A DNA stretch of 64,000 nucleotides, taken from contig JAFYYG010000042.1 in the NCBI GenBank assembly GCA_017557625.1, positions 114,461-178,460 on the forward strand, in the 5' to 3' direction. Under the pieces are notes generated by a model, which was not told the DNA's origin, ran no database searches, and saw only the letters and a list, made by a program, of their open reading frames with translations. Source of the DNA: Muribaculaceae bacterium (GTDB lineage: Bacteria > Bacteroidota > Bacteroidia > Bacteroidales > Muribaculaceae). Shown one piece after another: positions 44,850-53,304 of the stretch (position 1 is the stretch's first letter; every line of letters starts with the position of its first letter). Made by a program: the position numbers and the translations under genes.

Positions 44850-45293
44850 TTATCTCTTTCTATTGTAACTATAAATCACATGACCATCGGTGGCAATGAT
44901 TTGATTTGTTTCTTTATCATAAAAAAACCTTTCAACATCAGCTGAGAATGGATAAAAATTGACTAATATACCACATTGCTTTTGTAAAAGTCGCATATAG
45001 TTAAACAGTTGAGCACGATGATTTCCTATCAAATCAGAAACAGCCTTGCATTCAACCACAATATCATCTTTGCAAATGAAATCTACACGGAAAGTAGACT
45101 CCATAGGAACACCATGATAGTGTGGATGGAATATCATCTCACGAACAAAAGGAATCTTTTTTTCCTTCAACTCAAGTTGTAAACCTTCTTGATAGCAAGA
45201 TTCATTAAGTCCTGGACCCATTTCGTTGTGGACATCATAAATGGCCCTAACCACATCATAGACTTTTTGTTTTAATACATTTATATCTACCAT
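44850..45293 (-). CDS. GxxExxY protein
   Basis: A 147-residue protein of the GxxExxY family: HNEMGPGLNESCYQEGL near residue 21 holds the name-giving motif, followed by FICKDDIVVECKAV near residue 70, where D-(x)n-ExK resembles a PD-(D/E)xK nuclease core, and QLFNYMRLLQ near residue 95. The family is widespread in gut Bacteroidetes, often as single genes or near mobile elements, and its biochemical role is not settled; a nuclease or DNA-repair role has been suggested by fold. The gene is A/T-richer than argB and prfB on either side, consistent with transfer. Confidence 0.85.
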   Translation of the reverse strand: MVDINVLKQKVYDVVRAIYDVHNEMGPGLNESCYQEGLQLELKEKKIPFVREMIFHPHYHGVPMESTFRVDFICKDDIVVECKAVSDLIGNHRAQLFNYMRLLQKQCGILVNFYPFSADVERFFYDKETNQIIATDGHVIYSYNRKR

Positions 45294-45413
45294 TATAATT
45301 CAACTAACTTTGAAATGAACATATTAATCGACTAGAGACATAAGAATGCAACCATTTTGTCCTTAATAAAAAGCACACATAAATTATTGTCATTAATTGT
45401 CTTAAACAAGAGT

Positions 45414-46527
45414 CTACTCGTCGGTGGAGAATTCCATAAGGTAGGCTTTGATGAAGTTGTCTATATCACCGTCCATGACGGCTCCCACGTTGCTGGTCTG
45501 GTAGTTGGTGCGGTGGTCTTTCACGCGGCGGTCGTCGAAGACGTAGCTCCTGATTTGGCTGCCCCACTCTATCTTTTTCTTGCTATCCTCGATTTTGCGC
45601 TGCTCTTCGCGGCGGTGCTCGAGTTCCTTGTTGTAGAGGATAGACTTGAGGTTTCGCAGGGCGTTCTCGCGGTTCTTGGGCTGGTCGCGCGTCTCGGTGT
45701 TCTCAACGAGGATTTCCTCCTCCTCGCCTGTGTATGGGTCCTTGAACTGGTAGCGCACGCGCACACCGCTCTCTACCTTGTTCACGTTCTGGCCGCCAGC
45801 ACCGCTGCTTCGGAAGGTGTCCCACGAGATGCGTGCCGGGTCGAGGACTATCTCTATGGTGTCGTCAACCATAGGACTGACAAACACTGAGGCGAACGAG
45901 GTCATGCGCTTGCCTTGAGCGTTGTAGGGCGACACTCTCACGAGGCGATGCACGCCGTTCTCGCTTTTGAGGTAGCCGTAGGCGAAATCGCCTTCAATGC
46001 CAATCGTCACACTCTTGATTCCTGCTTCGTCTCCGTCAACAAGATGCTGGATAGCGGTCTTGTAGCCGTGCTTCTCGCACCAACGCAGATACATGCGCAT
46101 GAGCATCGATGCCCAGTCCTGACTCTCGGTGCCGCCAGCACCCGAGTTAATCTTCATAATGGCGCTTAGCTTGTCTTCCTCACGCCGAAGCATGTTGCGA
46201 AGCTCGAGTCTCTCTACTTTGTCGAGAGCCTCGGCATAGAGAGCGTCGAGTTCTTCCTCGGTGAGCAGGCCTTCCTTAACAAAGTCGAAGCCCACTTCTA
46301 CTTCTCCTACCGCAGCCTCCACTTCTTCGCATTTCTCAATCCACATCTTCAGTGTCTTGATTTTGCGCATCTGTTGTTCGGCTTTCTTTTGGTCACTCCA
46401 GAAATCGGGCACATGTGTGCGCAATTCCTCTTCTTCTACTTGGATTTTCTTGTTGTCGATGTCAAAGATACCTCCTCAACGCATCCTTGCGTTCTTGTAT
46501 CTCTTTTAGTTGGTCGGTGGTAATCAT
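45414..46527 (-). CDS. prfB: peptide chain release factor 2, made by programmed +1 frameshift
   Basis: RF2 ends translation at UGA and UAA. Here, as in many bacteria, it controls its own level: a 21-codon first frame begins at ATG 46527 (MITTDQLKEIQERKDALRRY then L) and stops at an in-frame TGA at 46464-46462. The site reads AGGAGG TAT CTT TGA C, the classic internal Shine-Dalgarno plus CTTTGA slippery stop. Reading +1 at GAC (46463) opens the main frame to 45416. The joined product is 370 residues, close to the usual 365. The main frame has the peptidyl-hydrolase motif GAGGQNVNKVES and the domain-2 SPF-type stretch in place. The feature spans both frames, with one base skipped. Confidence 0.96.
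46457..46475 (-). promoter_or_regulatory. prfB programmed frameshift site
   Basis: On the minus strand the bases AGGAGG, then TAT, CTT, TGA and C match the RF2 autoregulatory signal. Low RF2 lets the ribosome pause at UGA and shift +1. Confidence 0.95.
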
Positions 46528-46559
46528 CTGAGCTCAATGATTTAGGGGTTAATACTTTA

Positions 46560-46645
46560 GTTTAGAGTGAAGAGTGAAGAGTGGAGAGTGGAGAGTAAAG
46601 AAGGCACATTATGCATTGTGAATTGTGCATTGTGAATTGTGCATT
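46560..46645. repeat. two adjoining short-word repeats between prfB and the acyl-CoA ligase
   Basis: GAGTGAAGAGTGGAGAG words (46560-46600) are followed by CATTGTGAATTGTGCATT words (46607-46645). The second part is the reverse complement of the 21063 family. Confidence 0.75.
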
Positions 46646-46650
46646 ATGCA

Positions 46651-48513
46651 TTAAATAAACTCTACTTCTAGTTTTTCTTCTTTCTTGCCCTTGGGGCGGT
46701 AGTCAACGGCATACATGGCGTCAATCAACTTGGCATAGCGCTTATTGACTACAGCGCGCTTGATTTTCATCGTATTGGTGAGTTCGCCGTTCTCCATCGA
46801 GAAAGGTCGTGGCAACAGCACAAAGCGCTTTATCTGCTCATAGCTGGCGAGATTCTTCTGATACTCATTTATGAGTTTCTCGAGCATATCGTGCACTTTG
46901 GGGTTGTTGACCAGTTCCTCGTTGTTCTTAAACTTGATTTTGTGCTTTGCGGCCCATATTCCCAACTCGTCGAAGTCGGGGACGATGAGCGCACTCACAT
47001 ATTTGCGACCGTCGCCAATCACCGCCACCTGTGCCATATATTTGTCTTGTGCAAGCAGGGTCTCAAGCATCTGCGGGGCGATGTACTTGCCGTTGCTGGT
47101 CTTGTAGAGGTCCTTAAGCCGCTCGGTCATTACCAGGTGGCCATTCTCGGTGATTTCGCCGCAGTCGCCAGTGTGGAACCACCCGTCTTCGTCTATCGCC
47201 TGGGCGGTCTCCTCAGGTTTGTTGTAATAGCCACGCATCACAGTGGGACCTTTCACCAATATCTCGTTCTGGTCGCCAATCTTCACCTTCACACCTGGAA
47301 TCGGCTCGCCTATGGTTCCAAGCTCCCAGCCCTGATTTGGATAGAAACATACCGAAGCGTTGGTCTCGCTCAGGCCGTAGCCTATCACTATGTTAATGCC
47401 CACGGCGTGAAGCAGCGCGGTGATATTATCGCTGAGCATGGCGCCGGCGGTAGGGAAGAGTTTGCCGTTCTCCACACCAATCGCCTTGCGCAGACGCGAA
47501 TACACCTTCTTCTCAAAGTATTGATACTGCTTCTCAACGAGATATGGCACCTTCTTGCCGTTGCGCACATACTTGATGTTACGAGTCTTACCAATGCGTA
47601 TTGCGGTCTTAAACAGCGTCTTCACCACTGGCTTGGCACCATTCACATTGTCCATGATAGCGGTATATACCTTCTCCCAGAATCGTGGCACGCTGCACAT
47701 GCAGTTGGGGCGAATCTCCTTCACTGCACGCTGTATCTCATGAGGATTGTAGTTGATAGCGACCACAAGACCATGTATAAGGCAGAACATCGTCCAGCCA
47801 AGCTCGAAGATATGGCTCAATGGCAGGAAGCTGAGTGACACGTCATTGTCGTCAACGTAAGTCAAACGCATGCCGTGAGCAAGCATCGCCGCGTTGAAGT
47901 TGCTGTGGGTGAGCATCACGCCCTTGGGCTGGCCCGTGGTTCCCGAAGTGTAAATGAGATACATCAAGTCGTCGGGGCGACCCTCGTCCATGCGTTTTTC
48001 AAGTGCGCTGCGCACCAACTCGCCGGCCTGCCCGCCATCGCTCAAAAAGCGACGCCATGTAGTGATGCGTTTATCCTTTTTGTCGATTTCGACAGAGGTA
48101 TTCATCACCACAACGAGATTTAGGCATGGGCATTCGTCAAAGAGCTGAATGGCAATGTCGTACTGCTCCTGCCCTCCCACCATGATTACTGTGGCCCCCG
48201 AGTCGTTGATGATATAGGCCGCCTCGTCCTTGCTGCTGGTGGCATAGATGGGCACAGGAATGGCGCGGTTATAGAACGACGCAAAGTGCGTTATCAATAT
48301 CTCAGGGCAATTCTGCGAGAACACCGCCACCTTGCCCTGCGGCTCCAAGCCAGCTTGCAGCAAAGCGTTGGCGCAACGCTCTATGTCCTGCTTGAAACTC
48401 TTCCACGACATTGATGTCCACTGGTCGGTAAGGTAGTCACGGTATCGCAACGCCTCGCGGTTGCCATATTTCTTTGCCTGGTTGATGATCAGGCTAACAA
48501 ATTCGTTTTGCAT
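46651..48513 (-). CDS. long-chain acyl-CoA synthetase (AMP-forming)
   Basis: The enzyme activates long-chain fatty acids to acyl-CoA. The 620-residue protein starts at 48513 (MQNEFVSLIINQAKKYGNRE), as a promoter lies just above and the longer frame has no family match. Motifs: YTSGTTGQPKGVMLTHSNF near residue 197, LSHIFELGWTM near residue 238, YGLSETNASVCF near residue 382, TGDCGEITENGHLVM near residue 450 and LYKTSNGKYIAPQ near residue 475. The FadD/ACSL-type architecture is complete, unlike the AMP-binding enzyme at the left edge of the window, which belongs to another branch. Confidence 0.93.
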   Translation of the reverse strand: MQNEFVSLIINQAKKYGNREALRYRDYLTDQWTSMSWKSFKQDIERCANALLQAGLEPQGKVAVFSQNCPEILITHFASFYNRAIPVPIYATSSKDEAAYIINDSGATVIMVGGQEQYDIAIQLFDECPCLNLVVVMNTSVEIDKKDKRITTWRRFLSDGGQAGELVRSALEKRMDEGRPDDLMYLIYTSGTTGQPKGVMLTHSNFNAAMLAHGMRLTYVDDNDVSLSFLPLSHIFELGWTMFCLIHGLVVAINYNPHEIQRAVKEIRPNCMCSVPRFWEKVYTAIMDNVNGAKPVVKTLFKTAIRIGKTRNIKYVRNGKKVPYLVEKQYQYFEKKVYSRLRKAIGVENGKLFPTAGAMLSDNITALLHAVGINIVIGYGLSETNASVCFYPNQGWELGTIGEPIPGVKVKIGDQNEILVKGPTVMRGYYNKPEETAQAIDEDGWFHTGDCGEITENGHLVMTERLKDLYKTSNGKYIAPQMLETLLAQDKYMAQVAVIGDGRKYVSALIVPDFDELGIWAAKHKIKFKNNEELVNNPKVHDMLEKLINEYQKNLASYEQIKRFVLLPRPFSMENGELTNTMKIKRAVVNKRYAKLIDAMYAVDYRPKGKKEEKLEVEFI

Positions 48514-48534
48514 AGTTGTTTTATTTTTATCGTG

Positions 48535-48566
48535 CAAATGTAGTGAAAATCTTGCGACTTTACAAC
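48535..48566 (-). promoter_or_regulatory. promoter of the acyl-CoA synthetase gene
   Basis: On the minus strand GTTG (48566-48563) and TACATTTG (48542-48535) are 20 bases apart, 21 bases above the ATG at 48513. Confidence 0.55.
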
Positions 48567-48645
48567 CTTGCCAGCACATTTTTGACACATAATATAATTT
48601 CCCGAGGCTTTAATACGTTATAAGATAAAAACATAAGCGCGAAGA

Positions 48646-48772
48646 GCGTCAATTGTAAGCAATAAAAATAATTGTTAATAATTGTTTGTAATTGTATGAC
48701 AAATTTATGAAGACGCGCGTCAATTGTTTGCAATAAAATTAATTGTTTGTAATGGTATGATATATTTATGAC
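48646..48772 (+). repeat. tandem duplication of the msrA leader, including its start codon
   Basis: The segment from 48646 (GCGTCAATTGT..AATAAAA..ATTGT..TTTATGA) is repeated from 48717 with about ten bases fewer. The ATG in the first copy (48707) opens only nine codons before TAA; the ATG in the second copy (48768) starts msrA. Confidence 0.75.
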
Positions 48773-49274
48773 ACGAGAAATTTATTTGGCAGGAGGATGC
48801 TTTTGGGGCACCGAACATTTTTTCAAACTGATTGACGGCGTGGTGGACACGCAAGTGGGATATGCCAACGGCACAGTAGAGAACCCAACCTACGAACAGG
48901 TGTGCACCCACAAGACAGGGCACGCCGAGACCGTAAAGGTGGTCTATGACCCCGAGAAGATTGGGCTGGAGTTTCTGCTTGATATGTTCTTCACCGCCAT
49001 CGACCCGACGGTTGAAGACCAACAAGGACCCGACATCGGACCGCAATACCGCACAGGTATCTACTATACCGACCCCGCCGACTTGCCCGTTATTGAAAAG
49101 CGCGTGGCTGTCGAGGCCGAGCGTTACTACAAACCCATCGTCACCGAAGTCCTTCCGCTCAACTGCTTCTACCCCGCCGAGGAATACCACCAGGACTACC
49201 TCGACAAGAACCCCGACGGCTACTGCCATCTGCCCCTCGGCCTCTTTGAGTTGGCACGTAGAGCTAAGCCGTGA
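48768..49274 (+). CDS. msrA: peptide-methionine (S)-S-oxide reductase
   Basis: MsrA repairs oxidised methionine. The 168-residue protein has the catalytic cysteine in [12 protein letters not shown] at residue 12 or so, followed by [36 protein letters not shown] and, near the C-terminus, [16 protein letters not shown], all diagnostic of the family. There is no signal peptide, so it is cytoplasmic. No msrB domain is fused. The gene lies after a duplicated leader that contains a nine-codon decoy frame. Confidence 0.95.
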   Translation: MTREIYLAGGCFWGTEHFFKLIDGVVDTQVGYANGTVENPTYEQVCTHKTGHAETVKVVYDPEKIGLEFLLDMFFTAIDPTVEDQQGPDIGPQYRTGIYYTDPADLPVIEKRVAVEAERYYKPIVTEVLPLNCFYPAEEYHQDYLDKNPDGYCHLPLGLFELARRAKP

Positions 49275-49318
49275 CGATTGAGAAACGGCCTCTCTATTGA
49301 CATTTTATGAGAACAAGC

Positions 49319-51154
49319 ATGAAACAGCTCTTAATCTCCATATCGCTACTACTCACGGCAATAACTGCCGATGCAATAATTCCGCCAAGAGACACAATCT
49401 ATATTGACGGCAATAAGTGGACACTTTTTAAGAGACCTTTAGAACAAAATTCAAAAATACTCAACAGTATTGTTAGCGTTCTCCCTAAACACAGACATTC
49501 CTCAAATGATAATCGATATGGCTATACCGCCACATGGAGCATCAATGACAACAACCTTGTGCTTGATAATATCACTTATTACATTATTGGCAAGAATGGG
49601 AGACCCACTTACCATACCCTTACAGAAGAGAAACTAAAAAGCGCTTTTATCACAGCTGGACTAACACCATTTGTGGCATCATGGTATACCGACTCATTAA
49701 TTGCCGCAAAAGGCTTTCAAAGATCATGCCATCCTAAAGACAATTATAACTATTATGTAAGTTGGTTTCCAGTAGAGATGCATTGCAACATAAAAAATGG
49801 TATTGTTGTTCATAAGGATTTGTTTTATAACAAAATGGTTATTGATGAAAACAAAGCGATAATTGGCAGCGACAATTTTCCAATAAATATAAGCAATTAC
49901 CCCTTCTTAATAGATGACCAAGCCGTTATTTCAGTAAACCCAATTAACCTTGACATTAAATTCCTATTGTTACCTAAGTGCTCAGAGCAACAAAAGCAAT
50001 CATTGATTCAAGACATAAAGGATCGAATAATAAGTAATGCCAAAGACAGCATTCCGTTCCTTCATTACGGTCATCTCTACCTTGATGCGGCCGTAAATGA
50101 CACAATCCAATGCCAAGTGATTTTTGACACAGGAGGCGCCGATATGTTTGGCATTGACAGCGTGTTTCTTGCCCATTCAAAATGGAAACCAAAACACATA
50201 AGCACTGCAATTGCTGGAGGTGGATCAGGTACCACTAAGGTGCAAGTGATTAGCGAGCCAGCAAGAGTAAAATCCTTCAACTATTATGAAGACTTTGATT
50301 TTGTACCCATCTTCAAACTACGCGACGTGCTAGATTGTCATGTCGATGGCATCATCGGCATTAAAGACATAATGCTGCATCCATTTGAGATAAACTTTGA
50401 ACACAGCTACATCAAGCAGCACATTGATGACATTCCAGAAATCGATGGATACATGAAAGTTCCTATCACTTACAAGGACAAACGTATCTTGCTCCAGGCC
50501 GAAACTATGATTGCCGGAAAGAGCATAAAAGGTACATACTTGATGGATACTGGCGGTGGTGGCACAATTGATTTCACAGCAGCAACAACCCGTCAAAACT
50601 CACTTGAAACTATCGAGGGAAAGAGAATTGTCACTGACTACACCCAATTCGGCCTAGGCGACAAGGAACAAGAAACGATAGTCACAATGAAGTCACAGCT
50701 GTTCATCATTGGCAACGACACCATTACCAACGAAGAAATTGACTATCTCCCAAATGGTGCAGGGGCATTTAGCGACCGAGAATACCTAGGAACAATTGGC
50801 AACAACATCTGGTCAAAATACAACATCATAATTGACGCCAACGCTGGATTCATGTACCTCAAGCGATTCAAGCCAAGCAAAGAATACAGTGAATCTTACG
50901 GCTATAATTTCCGCAACCGTACCGACATTGGGAAGGGATGGATTATTAGTAGCCTTGAGCGTGAAGGAGCTGCAGCAATAGCAGGGCTACGGCTCAATGA
51001 CATAATCCTTTCGGTCAACGGCAAAGACGTGGAAGACTACACTTGGGAAGAAGAAAGGGAAATCGATGACCTACCATCACAAGACCTAGTAATAAAAGAT
51101 AATGACGGCAACACTAAAAACATCCATATTGAACCTCAAGACCCCTGGAAATAA
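49319..51154 (+). CDS. exported two-lobed aspartyl protease with PDZ domain
   Basis: A protein of about 611 residues; I start it at 49319 (MKQLLISISLLLTAITADA), a signal peptide; an upstream ATG at 49307 is possible. Residues about 25-230 are homologous to the protein at 52256 (shared IYIDG..W, GYTA.WSI.DN.LVL, VASWY). Two retropepsin-like lobes follow, each with an Asp-Thr-Gly active-site loop: IFDTGGADMFGID near residue 265 and LMDTGGGGTIDF near residue 410. A PDZ domain lies at about 535-595 (LEREGAAAIAGLRLNDIILS). With both DTG loops in one chain it could be active without dimerising. Substrate unknown. It begins a set with a beta-lactamase gene 7 bases downstream. Confidence 0.85.
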   Translation: MKQLLISISLLLTAITADAIIPPRDTIYIDGNKWTLFKRPLEQNSKILNSIVSVLPKHRHSSNDNRYGYTATWSINDNNLVLDNITYYIIGKNGRPTYHTLTEEKLKSAFITAGLTPFVASWYTDSLIAAKGFQRSCHPKDNYNYYVSWFPVEMHCNIKNGIVVHKDLFYNKMVIDENKAIIGSDNFPINISNYPFLIDDQAVISVNPINLDIKFLLLPKCSEQQKQSLIQDIKDRIISNAKDSIPFLHYGHLYLDAAVNDTIQCQVIFDTGGADMFGIDSVFLAHSKWKPKHISTAIAGGGSGTTKVQVISEPARVKSFNYYEDFDFVPIFKLRDVLDCHVDGIIGIKDIMLHPFEINFEHSYIKQHIDDIPEIDGYMKVPITYKDKRILLQAETMIAGKSIKGTYLMDTGGGGTIDFTAATTRQNSLETIEGKRIVTDYTQFGLGDKEQETIVTMKSQLFIIGNDTITNEEIDYLPNGAGAFSDREYLGTIGNNIWSKYNIIIDANAGFMYLKRFKPSKEYSESYGYNFRNRTDIGKGWIISSLEREGAAAIAGLRLNDIILSVNGKDVEDYTWEEEREIDDLPSQDLVIKDNDGNTKNIHIEPQDPWK

Positions 51155-51160
51155 CAAATC

Positions 51161-52003
51161 ATGACACACAAAAGTTTGAAATATCATCTTCTATTACTGT
51201 TATTCTCAGTGGCAAATTTTGCTATGGCTGATGTTCTTGAAGATAATTTGAGCTATAGCATTAGAAAAGGTGACTCTATATTATCGCATAATGGCGATAA
51301 GAAATTTGCCTTGCACAGTGTCATGAAATTCCCTCAGGCGCTGTATGTCGCTCATTATCTTGCCGAGAAAGAAATAAGCATAGACCAGCGCGTAATGGTC
51401 GAGAAGAAGGATTTGATGACCGACACTTGGTCGCCTATGCTCGACACATTTGATGATAAGAAAGAATTCACCTATCGTGAATTATTGGCCCTCTCCTTGC
51501 AGCAGAGTGACAATAACGCCTGTGATATCCTGTTCAGGCAATGTGGTGAACCCGAGAAGGTGGAGGAGCATATCAAAAGTCTGGAAATCAACGACATTTC
51601 CATAAAGAAAACCGAAAAAGAGATGCACGACAACCCAGTGGTTGCCGATGAGAACTGCTGCACGTCATCGAGTATGGTGATGTTGCTTGAATGGTTCTAC
51701 GACCACCACAACGACAACGAATATCTGCAATACATCTGGGACCTGATGCTCAACTGCAAAACTGGACAAGATCGCATTCGTGCCGCTTTACCGCCAGGGG
51801 CACAGCTCGTTAACAAGACTGGAACAGGCCCCAAATACTATGAATCATACTGTGAAACCAATGACGTGGGAATAGTGCAGATGCCCGATGGCACTCATAT
51901 CCCTATCGCAATATTCATTGGAAAAGGAACATATACCATTAATATTGCAACTATAGCAAGCCAATTGTTGAAATTAATAATGACGAATGAATTAATATTA
52001 TAA
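51161..52003 (+). CDS. class A beta-lactamase (serine hydrolase)
   Basis: A 280-residue exported protein with the full class A set: signal peptide ending NFAMA near residue 24, SVMK (serine nucleophile and lysine) near residue 49, the SDN loop in QQSDNNACD near residue 111, the omega-loop Glu and Asn in KEMHDNP near residue 143, and KTG in VNKTGTG near residue 219. The layout fits the Bacteroidetes A2 subclass (CfxA/CepA/PER-like), which may hydrolyse cephalosporins; activity cannot be judged from sequence. No mobile element is near it. Its tight link (7 bases) to the aspartyl protease gene is unusual and may mean a shared cell-wall role, not resistance. Confidence 0.88.
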   Translation: MTHKSLKYHLLLLLFSVANFAMADVLEDNLSYSIRKGDSILSHNGDKKFALHSVMKFPQALYVAHYLAEKEISIDQRVMVEKKDLMTDTWSPMLDTFDDKKEFTYRELLALSLQQSDNNACDILFRQCGEPEKVEEHIKSLEINDISIKKTEKEMHDNPVVADENCCTSSSMVMLLEWFYDHHNDNEYLQYIWDLMLNCKTGQDRIRAALPPGAQLVNKTGTGPKYYESYCETNDVGIVQMPDGTHIPIAIFIGKGTYTINIATIASQLLKLIMTNELIL

Positions 52004-52030
52004 AAGTAAAAAATCGAACAGAAAATTAGT

Positions 52031-52083
52031 GCAAGGTGAGAGCAGCGCCAAGCTTGCTTGAGCATTGCCGAACCGCAGCCTAA
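52031..52083. repeat. palindromic REP-like element
   Basis: The stretch GCAAGGTGAGAGCAGCGCC / AAGCTTGCTT / GAGCATTGCCGAACCGCAGCC contains the palindrome CAAGCTTG flanked by partly complementary arms. I recall similar elements in Prevotella and Bacteroides intergenic regions, but this is memory, not a search. Confidence 0.45.
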
Positions 52084-52188
52084 TTTATCCAAAATTCCCA
52101 AAAAGATAATTTAGTGTTCAAAATTTTACTATTCTTGAGTCATATTTTCCAATAATCTCAAAACAGTAAGTATTTTCTTACTAAAAAC

Positions 52189-52219
52189 TTTGTTTTAACA
52201 AAGTTATTTCATATCTTTG
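52189..52219 (+). promoter_or_regulatory. promoter of the TonB-C-like protein gene
   Basis: TTTG (52189-52192) and TATCTTTG (52212-52219) are separated by exactly 19 bases, an ideal Bacteroidetes promoter. The ATG follows at 52256. Confidence 0.7.
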
Positions 52220-52255
52220 CGGCATAATAATCAACCACTTAATCCCCTATCAATT

Positions 52256-53056
52256 ATGAAAAAGACCATTATGTTTGCATTACTTTTAATCTCTACTCTC
52301 TCGGCTGGTGCGACAGGGCAAGATGGCGATATCATTTATATTGATGGCGTGGAATGGCAACTGCTGGGCAAACCGCTTTGCCAGGATTCAGTAATCTACA
52401 AACAAGTCCTTGCCGCATTGCCACAAGACCGCAACTGGACAACCGCCAATTGGGACGGCTATACCGCAGTGTGGAGCATTAAAGACAATAAACTTGTGCT
52501 TGAAAGCGTAAGCAACTTGTCGCAAGATAAACTGATAAGTATTTTCCAAAATACAGGATACGAGCCTCTCGTCGCGTCTTGGTACAACGGCACCATAAGA
52601 GTTGCAAAAGGCAAATGTATCTACTATGTGCACTCAGGTTTCATGCGCAATTATGAGGCCGAACTCCATCTAGAAATTGTAAATGGAGAAGTTGTTGACA
52701 AAACTTTGTATAACAACAAAATACTTGCCGATGGATTCGCAATCACCGGAAGAACTAACAATAACGACTTAACAAAAAAGCTTTTTCCTGTGGATCCTAA
52801 CAAGTACCCCGAATTGAAAGGGGTAAAAATAGTAGTATCAATAGAAGACATAAAGGTTGATGCCGAGGGCAATCTGATTGACTGCAATTTGGGGGTACAT
52901 GGTGTTGACAAGTCTTATGCTAAATATCAACAACTCGAGGACGAAATCAACAATATGGCAAAAGCCATAAAACCCTGGAGGACACTTCTGATAAATGGAG
53001 AAATTAGACCAGAGAATAAGAATATCATTTTCAAAATAGATTTCGACGAAAAATAA
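52256..53056 (+). CDS. exported TonB C-terminal-like protein, paralogue of the protease N-terminal region
   Basis: A 266-residue exported protein, started at 52256 (MKKTIMFALLLISTLSAGATG). Its first 170 residues are related to the N-terminal 230 residues of the aspartyl protease at 49319 (DGDIIYIDGVEWQLLGKP, WDGYTAVWSIKDNKLVLES, LVASWYNGT). The C-terminal third (about 185-266: KVDAEGNLIDCNLGV .. AKAIKPWRTLLINGE .. KIDF) has the strand and turn pattern of TonB C-terminal domains, but without the membrane anchor or Pro-rich spacer of TonB. It could bind a receptor or a partner protein (inference). The common N-terminal domain suggests a shared binding partner for the two proteins. Confidence 0.65.
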   Translation: MKKTIMFALLLISTLSAGATGQDGDIIYIDGVEWQLLGKPLCQDSVIYKQVLAALPQDRNWTTANWDGYTAVWSIKDNKLVLESVSNLSQDKLISIFQNTGYEPLVASWYNGTIRVAKGKCIYYVHSGFMRNYEAELHLEIVNGEVVDKTLYNNKILADGFAITGRTNNNDLTKKLFPVDPNKYPELKGVKIVVSIEDIKVDAEGNLIDCNLGVHGVDKSYAKYQQLEDEINNMAKAIKPWRTLLINGEIRPENKNIIFKIDFDEK

Positions 53057-53106
53057 AAACACACATTTATTTCTCATCAATGAGAATATACTTGTATCCA
53101 ACATAA

Positions 53107-53120
53107 AAGCGGTTGGTTTA
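53107..53120. repeat. 14-base direct repeat, left of the P-loop kinase gene
   Basis: AAGCGGTTGGTTTA occurs here and again at 53862-53875, flanking the gene at 53305-53829. A weak -7 box (TACCTTTG) overlaps its end at 53119-53126. Confidence 0.5.
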
Positions 53121-53304
53121 CCTTTGCGTATGTTGACAAAAGTATAATAAGTGAACATTTGTCACCGTGACAGGTGATTTCGGCATCATTCAGGCGCAGG
53201 ACGATTACCAGCGATTAATGAATAACAAATCCCCCGAAAAATAAACGCAGGTAGCGATAAAACCACTACCTTTGCAGTGCAATTAGAACGACAAATCGGA
53301 ATTT

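Noticed and set aside
48600-48767. CRISPR-like repetition before msrA
   Set aside because: Only two imperfect copies, no spacers of equal length and no cas genes; explained as a leader duplication.
53140-53245. Short plus frame that could be a gene remnant (VTGDFGIIQAQDDY)
   Set aside because: Only about 27 codons between stops, no recognisable family; cannot be told from chance.
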